From Phytoseiulus persimilis (Eukaryota > Arthropoda > Arachnida > Mesostigmata > Phytoseiidae): a stretch of 64,000 bases of DNA. How positions within the stretch are numbered: position 1 is the stretch's first letter; each line of letters begins with the position of its first letter. The notes below the pieces were generated by a model. That model had not been told where the DNA came from, did not search any database, and saw only the letters and a list, made by a program, of their open reading frames with translations. The stretch covers positions 7,508,775 to 7,572,774 of the forward strand of contig CM075104.1 in the NCBI GenBank assembly GCA_037576195.1, in the 5' to 3' direction. Below, in pieces: positions 11,201-23,374 of the stretch. Position numbers and translations under genes: made by a program.

Positions 11201-12730
11201 TTGAACTGTTCCATGTACACATCTTCAGATCGAACGTACAATCAGGTGGCGGTGGAGTCCAGTGCGAGGGGAGCTGAGACGGATCACTTCCGTAAAATCT
11301 CCCTATTTCGAACAGAGCCACCCTTCCTCCCGATATCGATTCGGGAAATTCGGACAAACCAGAGCGAAGCGATCGCTCTGGGCTCTAGAGATGGGCTTTC
11401 TTAGATTCAGAGCGGAATGCATCCGGGGACGCTAGGTGGGAAATTCTGAGGGTATGCCGGAACAAACTTGTTCTCATCGGAGCTGTCGAAGACCTCATGT
11501 AGCACTGGGAATGTTCGTTGATTCCCGGAGCCGGGCGCTTCGCTGCTAAGTCTCATCGGTTTTCTCGTTAGTCCTCACGGATTCCAATGATCTCACTTGA
11601 GTCGCCGTCGAGCTGCTCCTACTCCAACTTGGGCTCCCATTCCTGTTCCTCTGCGGCCGGTGAGCTCCTCCGCGCTTCTTGTACCTCCTCGCACGTCTAC
11701 CACCGTAAAATCTTCATCCGTGATCTACTTTGGTCGAAAGTTGATTCGGAGCGTCGCGTGTCGAAAGTCGGAACGTGCTGACGTGTTTTTCGTCCTTCGT
11801 TCCTCGGAGCGAATTTCCTTGTCTTTCTCATTCAGACGGTGTCACATTTGAAGTTTGATATCCTCAGCGCCGCTCTCTCCTGTGAGTGAAGTGCTTGGCG
11901 AAACCGAATGAGCTCGACTCCGTCCCACAGGTGGGGAGAAATGACACCTCATGGTCCCTTGTTCTCAACTCGACGCTTCGGACCCGCTGGCGGGCGTCAG
12001 GTTCCATCTTACGCCACTTTCGCATGTCTGTTCAGACAAAGGCGACCTGAAGCGCATGCATTGGATCAGCCTGATTTCAGAAGCTTGCTCCCCACCAACG
12101 GGGACCCGGTATCGTCGCGTCCAGAGTCGGCCCATGAGTTCCGTTCTTTCGAATAATTCGCCGCTATTCTTTGGATTCGACGTGTTGGCCAAAACCATTC
12201 GCGTGGTCCACTTGGACCTAATGTTCCGCGGCCTCAGCTATGTGGGCTGCGAAATTCAGCCTTTACGGACGATTTTTCAGTTCACATGCTTCCTAAAGGG
12301 TATGACATAGAGGGTCGCTGTCCAAACATCGAATGGCAGCTCCGTCTGATAGACATCGCTGTCTGACCATTTTGACGGTGAGAGACTCACAGCGTTGGAG
12401 CGAGCCGACTCGAGGCCCCTGTCGTTTTCCAATCGTTGCAAAAGGTCCACCGCGGAACCATGTCATTTATTTACCGGTTGCTCTGAGCTCGGTCTCTTTT
12501 GGATGCAGTTAATTGAATGCTTCGTCGCACCCGTGTTACCACATACGCCTCGAACGCAGGAGACAACGCGCGAGGAAAGCCGCAAAAAGACCCAGCGGAG
12601 ATTGTAATTCATGATGATGATGATGACGGAGTGCGTTTCACTCTCATGAAGTCAGAGCTGGCTGCCGACGAGTTGTTTTGAAGAACAATCTCGGCTCTAG
12701 CGTCCACCGGTTGAACGCCTCTCACAGATA
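8234..12730. other. No supportable gene apart from a weak terminal-exon candidate
   Basis: Several overlapping frames of 80-130 codons lie on both strands (for example 8927-9262 plus, 10432-10836 plus, 11030-11404 plus) without start context, splice agreement or motif. A short ATGATG repeat lies at 12611-12626. Nothing else structured was seen. Confidence 0.5.
9441..9622 (+). CDS. Possible terminal exon, product unknown
   Basis: An acceptor-like GCGATCTCAG precedes 9441. From there one frame stays open to TAG at 9620-9622, about 60 codons. The tail is strongly acidic (DDSDDYDD just before the stop), which is typical of natural C-termini. There is no clear poly(A) signal immediately downstream, and a competing frame overlaps most of the segment. 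No upstream exon with matching phase was identified. Confidence 0.18.
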
Positions 12731-12736
12731 GCCTGC

Positions 12737-13201
12737 TCAGCAGATTCTACTTCGTATGCGCAGCTCAATGGAGAGTTCGGCATCGGGTGGGAGAAAATCG
12801 TTTCGCATTCCAGACAAACGATGCCGCGAGATTCGGTCAGTGCGTGCATTTGCGCGTGAGCTGGGAAGCAACCGAACATCACGTTGAGGATCTTCGCCGC
12901 GGCCGAAGACGCTCTGATTTTCGACGCCCGTCCGCTCATCCCCGCCGTCCGAAAGCCCCAGACTTCCGACTGCGCCGCCGTTTAAGAGCTTCAACGGAGC
13001 GCGTCCAATGGTGTGAAGGTCGGCTCTAAAGCTCCGCAGCCTTCCTCGGGGCTTCTGGTCACGTCGAGCTGTTTGGCTGCTGGCATTGGGGACAAGTGTC
13101 ACTCTCAGACGTTTCCCCTCGTCGCCTCTGCGGGGCAGACAAGCCGCAGATGAGGTGCAGCACAAGCACCCGCTTGCCGAGAAAATGAGCCAGAGCTTCA
13201 T
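12737..13201 (-). CDS. Possible secreted, arginine-rich protein, 154 residues
   Basis: The minus-strand ATG at 13201 opens a 154-codon frame beginning MKLWLIFSASGCLCC, which reads as a short signal sequence with a cleavage region near residue 19-20. The rest is polar and arginine-rich, with many basic pairs (RR, KR, GKR), a layout seen in peptide-hormone precursors, but no repeated or amidated peptide unit is evident. The initiation context is weak, the frame is open for 15 more codons upstream, and the opposite strand and the other minus frames are also stop-poor. I do not recognise a family, and chance is a real alternative. Confidence 0.2.
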   Translation of the reverse strand: MKLWLIFSASGCLCCTSSAACLPRRGDEGKRLRVTLVPNASSQTARRDQKPRGRLRSFRADLHTIGRAPLKLLNGGAVGSLGLSDGGDERTGVENQSVFGRGEDPQRDVRLLPSSRANARTDRISRHRLSGMRNDFLPPDAELSIELRIRSRIC

Positions 13202-13249
13202 GTGATTCTTGGTCGTTCTTCTTCTCTGGCCGGCCACTTCCGTCATTGG

Positions 13250-16214
13250 CTCGGTCCATCTCTGGCTGCCGTTTCTCCGGCTCCCATCATCTTATCTCCT
13301 GACGCGGCGGGTGAAACTTTTCAATATCAATCCAATCCCATCCACAATAAATTCCGATCCCTGTCGCCGCCGTCGTTCCTGCTCTCATCCTCCAGTCGTC
13401 GTCGTCGGTCTTGCTTCACGAGGTTTTCCGCGACCTGTACGTCTGCAATCTCTGCCGAGATCCTTCTGAGTCGAAGAATTCGAGCAGCTGACACGGATCT
13501 GTGTTTCACGATCATTGCCGAGCCTGAAATTCTCTATTTGATTGCGAGCCAACGATTCATTTCTCAGATGTCTGCCTGCTAATAAGAGCCCAGGGGAGTA
13601 GGGCACAGAGGGATCCCTTCCAGAAAAGTTTGAAGCCTCCACTCTCCCCGCGAAGGCTTTGTACGTGTCTGGACGTTCGCATCACTCCGAATTCTGAGCA
13701 CAGAATCGGAATTCCAAGACGCCCCGGACACGTGGAACGCCATCGCATACGATTCTCACTTATTTCCTCGACGGCTGTATTTTTAGCTAGCTTGTCTACT
13801 TTGATGATTCAGCAATCGAAAAGTTGATAAATGAGAGCGTTCACTCCCTATGAGTCGGGCTATCTTCCCTGGAATCTTCCACCAGTCCGTATAAGGCAGA
13901 AAAGGGGACAACATGCCGGCATGGAGTCGTACTGCCCGAGTGGCGCATAGGAAGAGCTTGAATCTTGAAGAATGTCTCTATCGTTCCGAGCGGTCTCCTG
14001 CATACCAACTAGGACGCACTCGAATGAAGCACTATCGCGCTGACCGTTCGTCCGTTCTCCGGGTCAGATTAATATTTAGATTCGCTCGACAGATCTCAAA
14101 GAGACCGGCTGCGGCTCGACCGAGCCTGGGGCAGCACAAATCGTCTGATGGAATCACGGGCTCCGAAACCCCTAACGGCACTCTGGTTGGAACAGATTCG
14201 GGCAATTGTTCGATGAGTTTGAATCTGTCGCGCCGACAGCAGTGGAGGAATGGGGGAATGAACCATCTATCGTGAGATCCCCATTCTCAATCTCTCGATT
14301 CCGCCGTAACTGGAAATTCGAGAGAGAATCTGTCCACGGCTCATCCATCCCCATGGAATCAGAGATGGTTATTCACGTCGTTTCTGAAGCGAAACATGAT
14401 AAGAAGCGAATGCAAGCTTCGGATTTCGCTCTTTGTGTGTCTTGAAAATAGGGATTTCCCATCCTCCTCGTCCGGGGTCGTGGAGGCTTTCCCCATCGGG
14501 CCCCTTCAAAGCCGTTGGTCGCATTTCCACTTCTACAGGCATTTAGATTCCCGAAGCCGGAAATTCAAACTCTTTTCAAAGTTGGCCGAAGTCTCCCCCG
14601 GGAGCGTTGGCGGCTTTCGGAACGTTCTCTGTCCGCATGTGATTCATTCCTTTCGAATTTCCGGAAGGCTCGCCTCGAATGTTCGAACTCCGACTGCAGC
14701 CGGCTATCCAGAAGATTTCGTCGTGTCGCGACGAGAATTCTATTCCACGCATATCAACCGGCGAAGTTTCCCGTCCGAAACTCCACGAAGACTTCATGAC
14801 TAACTTCATGGTGAGGCGGATGAACTGCCAATCTGACCAACGACGACCGCATGATGGCAGAGGAATAAGAACAACTTAATCACTCATGTATTTCGCATCT
14901 CAATCGATCTTGCGTCGTTTGTCTCCTCCGTTCCCGTTCACGCCCGCGAACAGCTTCTTCACCGCTGCTGCCAACAGATTTCCGCACCCCTGTGCCGATG
15001 TCCTGGACTTCTCTCTTTGGTGGGCGCTGCTCACGGAGGTATCGTCCCTAATACCCAAGGCCGGCTGCTCTCCGGCTCGCGTACTGGCAAAGTCAGCAGT
15101 TTGGTCAACAAAAGTTTACCTCCTGAGCGTAGCGCGCCAAGGCAGAACGACGACAGACAAAGGAGCAGAAGACGGAGGAAGACGGAGGCGCTTGAACGAT
15201 CGACAAGGTTGGAGAGAGCTGAAAGGAAAATGAGGGATGAAGGGCGCGGGTACGCGCTGCAAAGGTAAAAGGTTGAGAGAACGGAAACTCCGAACCGCAT
15301 ACGAAGAAGACATCCTCCGCAGACTTTCCGTGCTCTGAAGCAGCTACGCCTCCCACGTTGCGCGGTTTCGATGTATGCCTTTCGGCTCCAGTTTCGCTTT
15401 TCGTATGATAGGGTCTCGGCTGGCGTTTTTCCGTGTTTTGATGGCTCTCAACAGATATCGGACCGGGCTGCGAGCTGAATGCTTTCTGTCATTGCGCTGG
15501 AGGTCCTCCCTACCTTGCGCTGGCGCAGGGCTTGTCGTCTGCGCGTTGCGGCCCTAGATCTATGTTTCCGTTGGACGTAAAGCGAAAATTTATCGTGTTG
15601 GAAGCACCCAAGATGGACGATTGAGTTCCAGGGCGTGTTTGCTCGTCGCAATGAGTTTTTTCGAGACCGTTCCGTTTTTTCGTTTGTCGTTCCACTGCTC
15701 AGGGTGGTGGATCGGAAGAAGAGATGGAGTCAGCTTTTGCTCAGCTCACGAGTCCGGATTTTGGTCATCACACTTTTCGGGATCGTCTACGTCACATCGT
15801 TCCGGTGCAAACTGGGAAAACTACGGGAAAAGTTCAAGTCCGACGGTCGAACTTGAAATTTCACACTCGAGTCGGTTTCTGAAGTTTCTCAGAGACGTAA
15901 AGAGCATCTCGAGCAACGGTTGGAGTTAGAGGGGAGAGTGTCGTAACCGAAATGGTTCATCCTAGCGAGCCGGGCAAAACTGCTCTCCATCGTTTTTCTC
16001 GAACAAGCAGCTTGACGGAGGAAACCACGACAGGAAATTAAGTGAAAAGAACGGAACAGCAAACTGCTTTCCGTTGAACGGCAATGCAGGTATAGTTGCA
16101 GCTCATGAAGAGGAGCAGCTACCTCTGCGGAATACAGGCTCATATTTCCACGATTCCTGCCATTCCTCTGACACAAACGCAGTTTCCCCAGATGTCATGC
16201 GCTCCGGTGGCCAG
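13250..16214. other. No supportable gene
   Basis: Frames of 60-135 codons occur on both strands and overlap one another (for example 14396-14803 plus, 15031-15356 minus). None has a signal peptide, recognised motif or convincing splice pair. No repeats beyond short purine-rich tracts near 15180-15240 were seen. Confidence 0.5.
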
Positions 16215-16216
16215 TA

Positions 16217-17013
16217 CAGGGTGGCTTTTTTATTCGGGGATTTTCGATTTTTTTTTGGAAAATTACGCTTTTTTTCGAGGTCTCCGTGAAAGTCATCGTG
16301 AAAACGTCAATATTCAACCGGTCGGACTCGTAGGGGTCGCGTTGGACGCGCGAAAGGAAGCCGGTCATACGCCGGAAAAGCGATCGAAGTTATTTCATTT
16401 CCTCGAAAAATGGCAAGCGATCGTATCCACCCCCTTTCCAAGGGCCTGCCCGTTTCCTTATTTTATTCTCTTCGCTTTCCTCCGCATTCCCTCTCGTAAC
16501 TCTTCGACGAGGCAGAAATGAAGGTGACTCCTGTGGTGAAAATTTCTCAGAAGCGGGTGAATTATCCGAATAATGAGCTTCAAGGTCGATCTGACTATCA
16601 TTGATTTTCACCGGAAATCACCCTCATGCAGTTTTCCGTCCTCGGTCGCCAAAATCACCCTTGACAAGCTAGGAATTCTTGATACGATCGCTTGCCATCT
16701 TTCGGGGAAATGAGATAACTTCGATCGGTTTTCCGGCAAATGACCGGCATCCTCTCGCGCGTCAAACGAGTCCGATCGGATGAATATTGACGTTTTCACG
16801 ATGACTTTTAGGGAGACCTCGAAAAAAGAGGGCAATTCTTAAAACCATTTTCTGACCCCGAATTTCATCAAATCCATTCGAATCTTGCAGAAAGTGACCG
16901 CTGCGATATCCTCCATCGATCACTTCTTAATTTTTGAAAATTCCAAGAACTAAGAAAGTAATGGCAAAAACAAGATCGGACTTGAAAATTCCCGACTAGA
17001 AAGAGTCACCCTG
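16217..17013. mobile_element. 797-bp fold-back DNA transposon with TA duplication
   Basis: Both ends read inward as CAGGGTG(G/A)CT and are flanked by TA (16215-16216 and 17014-17015), as expected for Tc1/mariner-type insertion. Inside, 16276-16427 and 16681-16821 form long inverted arms. The words CGAGGTCTCC, CATCGTGAAAACGTCAATAT and GGCAAGCGATCGTATC appear in both arms in opposite orientation, and the left arm carries about 11 extra bases. The right terminal part outside the arm is longer than the left, so one side has lost or gained roughly 130 bp. No transposase frame is present. A smaller inverted pair (GGGTGAATTATCCG near 16556, CGGAAATCACCC near 16614) lies in the centre. Confidence 0.78.
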
Positions 17014-18808
17014 TAGTAGCCCGCATCGGCACTCTCTCGAAATTTCACCCAGTATAACGAGTCCCCGGAAGCCCGCTGCATGCCGACGTTGGGATCCGTC
17101 TCGGCATCCAAAGACACTTCGACTCGAATTGAATCCTTCGTTTGTTTTCTACTCAGGCTCCCGTCCCATCGACAATGGTTTGAGTGTAGCTCCGGGAGCT
17201 GGCCGAAACTGACCTGAAACCATACAGAGTTGTGCTTTACAGCTCCGTGGAGTAATAACACTATTTCGACTCCGCCGCTACCAGTCAGCGACTCGCTCGC
17301 ATGAGACAGCTCGGTCTTTGATGAGATCGATGTGGAACGTAGGCCTACGGAAGCACTGGTTCAGCTACTGAACTTGACTCCGTTCTCTTATGTTGATTAT
17401 TATAATACAACGCCCAACGCGCTCCTGGAGCCATCCAGAGAATCTCAGAAATTATTTGACTCTGAGCTGAAGAGGAGTGAAAATCCATGCAATCGGTACT
17501 GCATAACTAGGGAAGAGCATCCTGAGAGAGGAGGGAACGAAATCGCACACGCAACGAATTTGAAGTCGTAATTCCGCGGGGTTTACGGAGATAAGTGGTT
17601 CCCTTAAAAAAAAGCTCCATACTTCAGACACGCGGATCACTACCTCAGCTTTTCGGAACCTCGATCTGGTATTTCTAAGAATGCAGGATTTTTACTCGAT
17701 TTCGTCCATGGCGGAGCTCTCGGAACGCTTCGTTCAGGGGCTCTTGACCCAATGGAAGAGTTGACGAACCGGGGTCGGGTCCACCGTCCTTAGAGCATTT
17801 CCACTACCCTATGCCTACCCGGAGTCGAAGTTTAAATAGAGTTCCCGAGCTACTGACAATCCAGAACCGAATTCTCACGCTCAATGACTCACGTGAGCTG
17901 TCTTCGGGAATGTTTCGCGGGGCGGCCCTCTTGGAGGGGTTCTCTGACATTCATTCCTGCTCCGTTTGACACCGCCTCCTGCTCATAGCTGTCCAGAGGA
18001 TTCCCCAGGGGTGTCAGCCGATGCGCACGTCGGGGTTCACACTGACTCGAACAGCCCCAGGAAGAAAGTTCTAGCCGTCATTCGAATTCGATCTGTCCTC
18101 AGGGCAGTGAGTTAATGCATTCGAAAATCGAACTACACACTGGGTCAGGGGGAAAGCAACACGCCTCGCAGGTGCAACTCTCATTTTGCGTTTGTTGTTG
18201 TTTACGGCGCAAATTGCCTGGGGGTGACCGCGTGAGAAGAACCGAGGAGCATATTCCATGATCCAATTGCTCGATTCGATCCAACTTGTAATAATCCGGC
18301 AGAGAGCTGGTCCTATTAGCTGACAGGGAGGCTGGTAGTTCCTCGATCGATGGCGTGGAGAGGAGCCGTCGGAACGTTGTTTGAACCAGGGAAATATCTC
18401 GAGCACCGGAGCGCTTGCAGTTTCGATTCATCTTTCTCGCGAAGGTTTTTAGACGGTTCGAGCGGGGAGAACGGGATTGTAGAGGAGCGAAACCTGAACA
18501 GCTAGAGGTTCCGAGTTCGCGTATAACTAATGAATCGTTGAACGTTGTGGCTCACCCAGCGAGCTCTGGGAGTCTAGGTGATCGAACCGATCCCGCTACT
18601 TTTTGAGCGTGCACAGTGCCCGCTCCGATTCAAGACCAGTTCATTCCACATGGAGGACGTTCTGATGTGCTCCATGCAACATGATGAGGCGCTTCAGCCG
18701 TAGGGGATGAGGCTCTGAGGCGCCGAACAAGATATCGGTGGACTCCAGAAAGAGGCTCATCCCAAGAAGTTCCCTGCTCCGCGATGAAAACATCCCCCCT
18801 TCACCCCC

Positions 18809-18850
18809 GGTCGGTTCGGTCGGGTCGGTTCGGACGGGTCGGTTCGGAGG
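18809..18850. repeat. 14-bp tandem repeat, three copies
   Basis: GGTCGGTTCGG followed by TCG, ACG or AGG is repeated three times head to tail with no gaps (18809, 18823, 18837). It follows a C-rich lead-in. It is a small GC-rich minisatellite with near-perfect copies. Confidence 0.9.
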
Positions 18851-19615
18851 AGCTGACCTCCATCACTCGGGGAGGTATTCCCAACGGAAACGATTCGCGG
18901 AATCAACTCTTGTGAGATGATACAACTCCCGAAATGATGATCGTCTGAAATCACCGCTCGAAATTCCGCTTATACCTGTCGAAAGTTGATCCTCCTCTAG
19001 GACTTGATTGGATGAAGCAGAATACACCGCGACCTCACGGTCTCCTGCCAGTTTCGTTCGCATGCGACCACCGAAGCCCTGGACGCAGCGAACAGGTTCT
19101 GCCGATCCGCGACGCTTTAGGATTCCAGACCCTTATTCAAGAGATCGAAGCATCTGACAATATGTTCCACCACCGAGGAGAGACAGGAACCCGACATTCA
19201 TTCAATGAGCTCGGGAACGAGGAAGGAAAACTCTGACAGAGTACTGTATGGAGCTCGGAGGCCCTCCTTCTTCTGGAACGAAACTCCCAGCGATGTTTCC
19301 CTCCCGTCTTTGATCGCGATCGAGGCTTCCCGCGGAATTCCCTGAGTGCGAAGTCGCCGAGTCTTACCCAACTATGCTCAAACATACCGGGAGCAGGTTG
19401 TTGTTGGTGTTTCGCGGACGGGTCCAAGCCCAGCAACGCAGCCGACCTACAGCCCGAAATTATTCTCAGCGTCGGAGGACATGTCAAAACGCTGTTCTCC
19501 CGGGGAAGACGGTAGGGGGGTAAATCGAAGAGCATGGAGCACGCTTGGTGGGAGTCGCGAAATGAAATTCCGCGCGGGAAGTCGAAGTGAAAAAACCTCC
19601 CGCGCTAAACAGACA

Positions 19616-19635
19616 CCCGCGAGGTGCCTCGCGGG
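19616..19635. repeat. Perfect 9-bp hairpin next to a second 8-bp hairpin
   Basis: CCCGCGAGG-TG-CCTCGCGGG is a perfect inverted repeat with a two-base centre. Just before it, GCGCGGGA (19572-19579) pairs with TCCCGCGC (19598-19605). The two stems stand 10 bases apart. No function can be assigned. Confidence 0.8.
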
Positions 19636-22400
19636 CCTGTTTACCCACGCTTCATTCCCTCGCGACTTCGTCAAGTCAACTATGGGAATGTTTTCTTTCG
19701 GCCGAGTTTTTGTTGCTACTCTCTTTTACGCCACGAGAAATCTACCTCGTCAGTCAGGCTAGGAGGAGGAAACAGGACATTCGGTGAGGAACCGGGGTCT
19801 GCGGGTCGGTTTTGGACCGCCGTTACCTCGCTGTTGCACTGACGTCATCATTGGTTGCCAGTGGTCGGAACATCTGTCGACAGCAAAAGTTGTCTCACGT
19901 CTCGCGTTCGACGAACGTATTCGACGAGCTTGTTGCAGGACTGTCTGGCGGACTGCAGACTACGTGGTCGTCTTGTGAATGACTACGTGAATCCAAAAGC
20001 TGGGCGGGCGTCGGAGAATAGAAGATGATGGGAGGACATGTAAATGCGGGCCTCATATCGACTCTCGAAAGACTTGCAGAACAAAGAGAAATCTGGACAC
20101 CGTTCCGAAACTGCTGTTCCTAGGGGATAATTATTCACTCGTCCTTGTCTTCCCGAATGTTCCCCCGCAGCCGCTGCTCTTCCTTGGAACTGAAGTTTTG
20201 AATGAGGCTGACTCGTCGGAAACGAAGACGTTTTCGGAGATGATTCCGTTGGAATCAAGCAACAGCATTCGGAATCTAAGCGGCTTGGAAGGAGAGAGAG
20301 TGGCCGGCATTTTTTTTGAATAATTACCAATGTGCAGCACAAAGAGGACGGTGACGCGAACGAGGCAGCAGCCACGAATACGAGGAAGAGGACGCCATCG
20401 GCAGTCGCGTATGGAGCGGCTTCCGATCCGGCTCCTCATCCTAAGCCTCGGAGCGGTCAGGCTGATTCGCTTATTAGAACCAAATCGCGAACAATTCAAG
20501 CGTTTCAAAGCTTTCAAATTAATTCCGAGCTGATTGCGTGTTGCCGGATTTCACTTCTTGATGGCCTTCGGTCCGGCCTGACTAACAGCGGCGATCCTCC
20601 GCGTGGATCGCCTGATCAAGTCGTTGAGTGTCGAATGGAAAGATAAGAAGATCTGTTTCAAAGCCATTTCAGGTTTGAAACACCAGGTAGGCTAGTGGTT
20701 CTTGGAGTGGTCGACGTCACCCCCTGGCGGAGGGGGGGGGGCGTCGACGGCCGATCAATGGGGGGAATGATTCGGGATTGATCTGACCATACTTTTCGCG
20801 GCCTGTGATGAGGGTTCCGAGGTCGAGCTGACCACATGAACTTCTTGGAACCCAATGAGATGATTCCAGGGTCAATCCGATAATCTTCTTCGAGTCTACG
20901 GAGGCAGAAGAAAAATTTCATCTCTCGCGTGGAGAGCATGGATGGGAGGAAGAGCTGAGAAGCGCAGAATAGCGCGCAGCGAACGCTGGTATGGTAGCGC
21001 CTCCGTTGGAGTCCGTTCGGGGCTGGGATCCCTGCATTCCGCTATCAGTTACCATCGACAGCAAGTTCGCGGGATGAATCAGTATGTTTCATCGTTAGAC
21101 TCGCCCATCATGTGGTACTATCGGGCGGCATTCTCAGAGACCGTTGGGGAAATACCACACAGTACTCTGGGAAGAATTCAACGAACTACAAGAAGTTTGG
21201 TCAGATTGACTCCAGAATCACTCCATTGACTCTAGGTGGGTCGCCCTGGGGGTCGATGAGTCGGCAGAATAGAAGAACCTCTGGGATAGTCGCTGGAAGA
21301 TGGGCAAGTCGAATTTTGTGTGCCGCGCGCGAGCGCCATAAGAACTTCGGGGGTGTTTCGGCCCAGTTATCGTCCTCGAAAGTTCGAGAAACAGTGAACG
21401 AAGCTTTCCGCCGACTCCTGTGAGATTTTCCGAAACGGTTTCCGTTTTGAACGCATCAATTGCTACGTCAACGCTTCAGGAGTTCGAATTCGGTTTCGAG
21501 CTCGCAGCGGCCGTGTTCCAAGCCCTGGAGGAAGCTGCGGACAATCCGCTCGAAACAGATGCCCTCATCTGCACAAACTCGCTGGAACAGCTGCAGCTGG
21601 AGCGGTGTTTGAGAACGCCCCATTACTTGGACACACGCCTGTGATGTCGAATGATCCGGTGTGCGCTCGGAGGCCGGACAGGGGAACGAGTGGGGTCCAC
21701 CAACTGTTCATCCTGTGTCAACGCGATGATATTTCACAACAGTAGAGCAGGACAGAGCATTTCGTCTGTTTCGATGACGTCAGCAGAAGTAGGAGGACTC
21801 GGCACGCACTCAGTTTTCATTGAGGTGATTGAGGCGATTCAAATTAGCCAACTGTGTGGAGATAATTAGCGATTTCCATAGAATGGAAACGGGAACACCG
21901 CGTGCAGTTAAATGGAGCTCCAAATCCAGGGAGGATCACGCTTGAGATAGATCAGCTCTCAACGAGCAGTTGTTCGTGGAATTTTCCGCGAATCGGCCGA
22001 CTTTTCGAAGCGGTACGCTCCGGCGTGAAGCTCGCTGTATCCGTCCGGTCGCAATGTCCTCGAGACACACCTTCTCAAGGAGTCGCTGAGTGACACAGCA
22101 ATGACATCTGAGCGTTCCAATCCACAGACCATCGGAACGAAAAGCCGAAAATTAGCATAGAGTCGGGAATGCTCGCATGCGCAGAGCTGCAAAAGTGGGA
22201 GAAGAGATGGCGCGGCTCGGTTCGGAAGTTTAGTGAAATTCGGGAATTGCGAGCATGAGTCTGCCCCAAAAGTGAATTATTTTCTCCGGTTTTCCGTGCT
22301 TCGTAAGCCCGTGATTTTCCGCGTCGGAATATGTGAGAAAGTGTGAGCTCTAGGCGAGCGAATACTTTCAGAGGGACACAATGAGTTCTCTATCCGGGAG

Positions 22401-22424
22401 GTTTTTGAGAGAGCTCTCAAAAAC
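22401..22424. repeat. 24-bp inverted repeat with 2-base centre
   Basis: GTTTTTGAGAG-AG-CTCTCAAAAAC has 11-base arms that pair perfectly. It lies in an unassigned AT-richer patch. It could be a cruciform-forming site or a protein-binding palindrome, but nothing nearby tells which. Confidence 0.85.
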
Positions 22425-22773
22425 GAGAGAAGACATCAGTGTCGGATTTCAGAATCTGAGGAGATGACAAGTTCAGGGCCATGTAGGTATATAATGCGTT
22501 TCTCCGGAGCGCCAGACGACTCATTCATGACGATTCCTCCCTGGAGACATCTCGCCTCCTCGCGAATACCGGTCGACTCTCAGCCCGTGTGCCCTGCTGG
22601 CGTGCTGATATCTTCCCAGATCGGACGAAGCATTTCCACACAGGACCATAATGGAAGAGAAGAGCCGCGGTCAAGGTCTCCGAGAGCGATTTTCGAGACG
22701 AGCTAGAGCATATGAACCCCATCGCTCATCAATATTCGAAGCTCTTTCCGCTGAAGAATTCACGCTCGGCGGT

Positions 22774-23025
22774 TCAAGGGAGCCGTACAGGGAATCGCTC
22801 TGAGGGTAAATCTCTGTCCCGTCGAGGGAAGTCCCCTCGACAGTAACGGATTGAAATGAGCGCCTTCCTCCGCTCTTTCTGTAGTCTGCCCAACTTGTCC
22901 CCATGCTTCTCCACTTCGAGGCTCTGAAATGTGACCTTGTACTCCGAAACGTGGCGTACATGGATTCTGCACTCAACAACGCAAGAGGTCCTTGAACGAG
23001 CTCCTACGATTCGAGAGAATCTGAG
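22774..23025 (-). CDS. Start-less open frame, possible internal or terminal exon
   Basis: On the minus strand an acceptor-like ACGTGACTCAG at the upstream edge leads into 83 open codons ending in TGA at 22774. There is no ATG, as expected for a non-first exon. The translated stretch includes VSEYKVTFQSLEVEKHG and QKERRKALISIRYC, with alternating hydrophobic and charged residues that suggest beta strands and a basic helix. A weaker donor-like AAGGTCACA occurs inside. The plus-strand candidate micro-exon at 23137 lies just outside on the opposite strand, so at most one of the two is likely to belong to the same gene. No family recognised. Confidence 0.25.
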   Translation of the reverse strand, partial: LRFSRIVGARSRTSCVVECRIHVRHVSEYKVTFQSLEVEKHGDKLGRLQKERRKALISIRYCRGDFPRRDRDLPSERFPVRLP

Positions 23026-23136
23026 TCACGTTGTTCTCGATCGCCCAGATGAGCTCGCGGTTTTGAGGCGCAGCACGACTACAGCTGGGGTTTCAACTGA
23101 TTCAATGGAGCTAAATTCGGATATTTTCATTTGCAG

Positions 23137-23157
23137 GTTCGATCGACGTATGAAGAG
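23137..23157 (+). CDS. Candidate 21-nt micro-exon encoding VRSTYEE
   Basis: A strong acceptor (TATTTTCATTTGCAG, ending 23136) is followed 21 bases later by a strong donor (GAAGAG|GTGAGTG, GT at 23158). The 21 bases are a multiple of three and are open in the phase that reads VRSTYEE. Micro-exons of this size are established in animal neural and muscle genes. Alternatively the donor may serve a longer exon reading in from 22931, whose open frame ends exactly at the donor; the excellent pyrimidine tract argues for the short form. No neighbouring exons were matched in phase. Confidence 0.3.
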
Positions 23158-23336
23158 GTGAGTGCCGAATTCCAGGTTCCCTCCTTCACTGTACTTCCGA
23201 ATCGGCCGTCGCTAGCGAGGCCACACGCAGTAGGAGCAGAGAAACTATCCGGCTCAAAGATGACGCGGTCGGAGACTTGATCGGAATGACCCGTTTCAGT
23301 GGGCGATACAGGTCGCGAGATGTGGGTGATGTTTTA

Positions 23337-23374
23337 CGAAAAAATCAACCCTCCGGCTGGATGATTTTTTTTCG
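23337..23374. repeat. AT-rich hairpin
   Basis: CGAAAAAATCA (23337-23347) pairs with TGATTTTTTTTCG (23362-23374) across a 14-base loop, with two extra T in the right arm. It lies in an unassigned segment. Confidence 0.6.

Larger units (their letters stand above)
17016..22400. other. No supportable gene; a few strong hairpins and a 14-bp repeat
   Basis: Open frames up to about 140 codons lie on both strands (for example 19137-19535 minus against 19346-19762 plus, and 20131-20517 minus), with no motif or signal peptide. Local structure is limited to the 14-bp tandem repeat at 18809, the hairpins at 19572-19635 and a G-run patch at 20733. Confidence 0.5.

Noticed and set aside
16950..17261. Immunoglobulin-like motif (DAGYYRVTL) in a minus-strand frame
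   Set aside because: The YYRVTL part is created by the end of the TA-flanked fold-back element (CAGGGTGAC), so the apparent motif spans a transposon junction.
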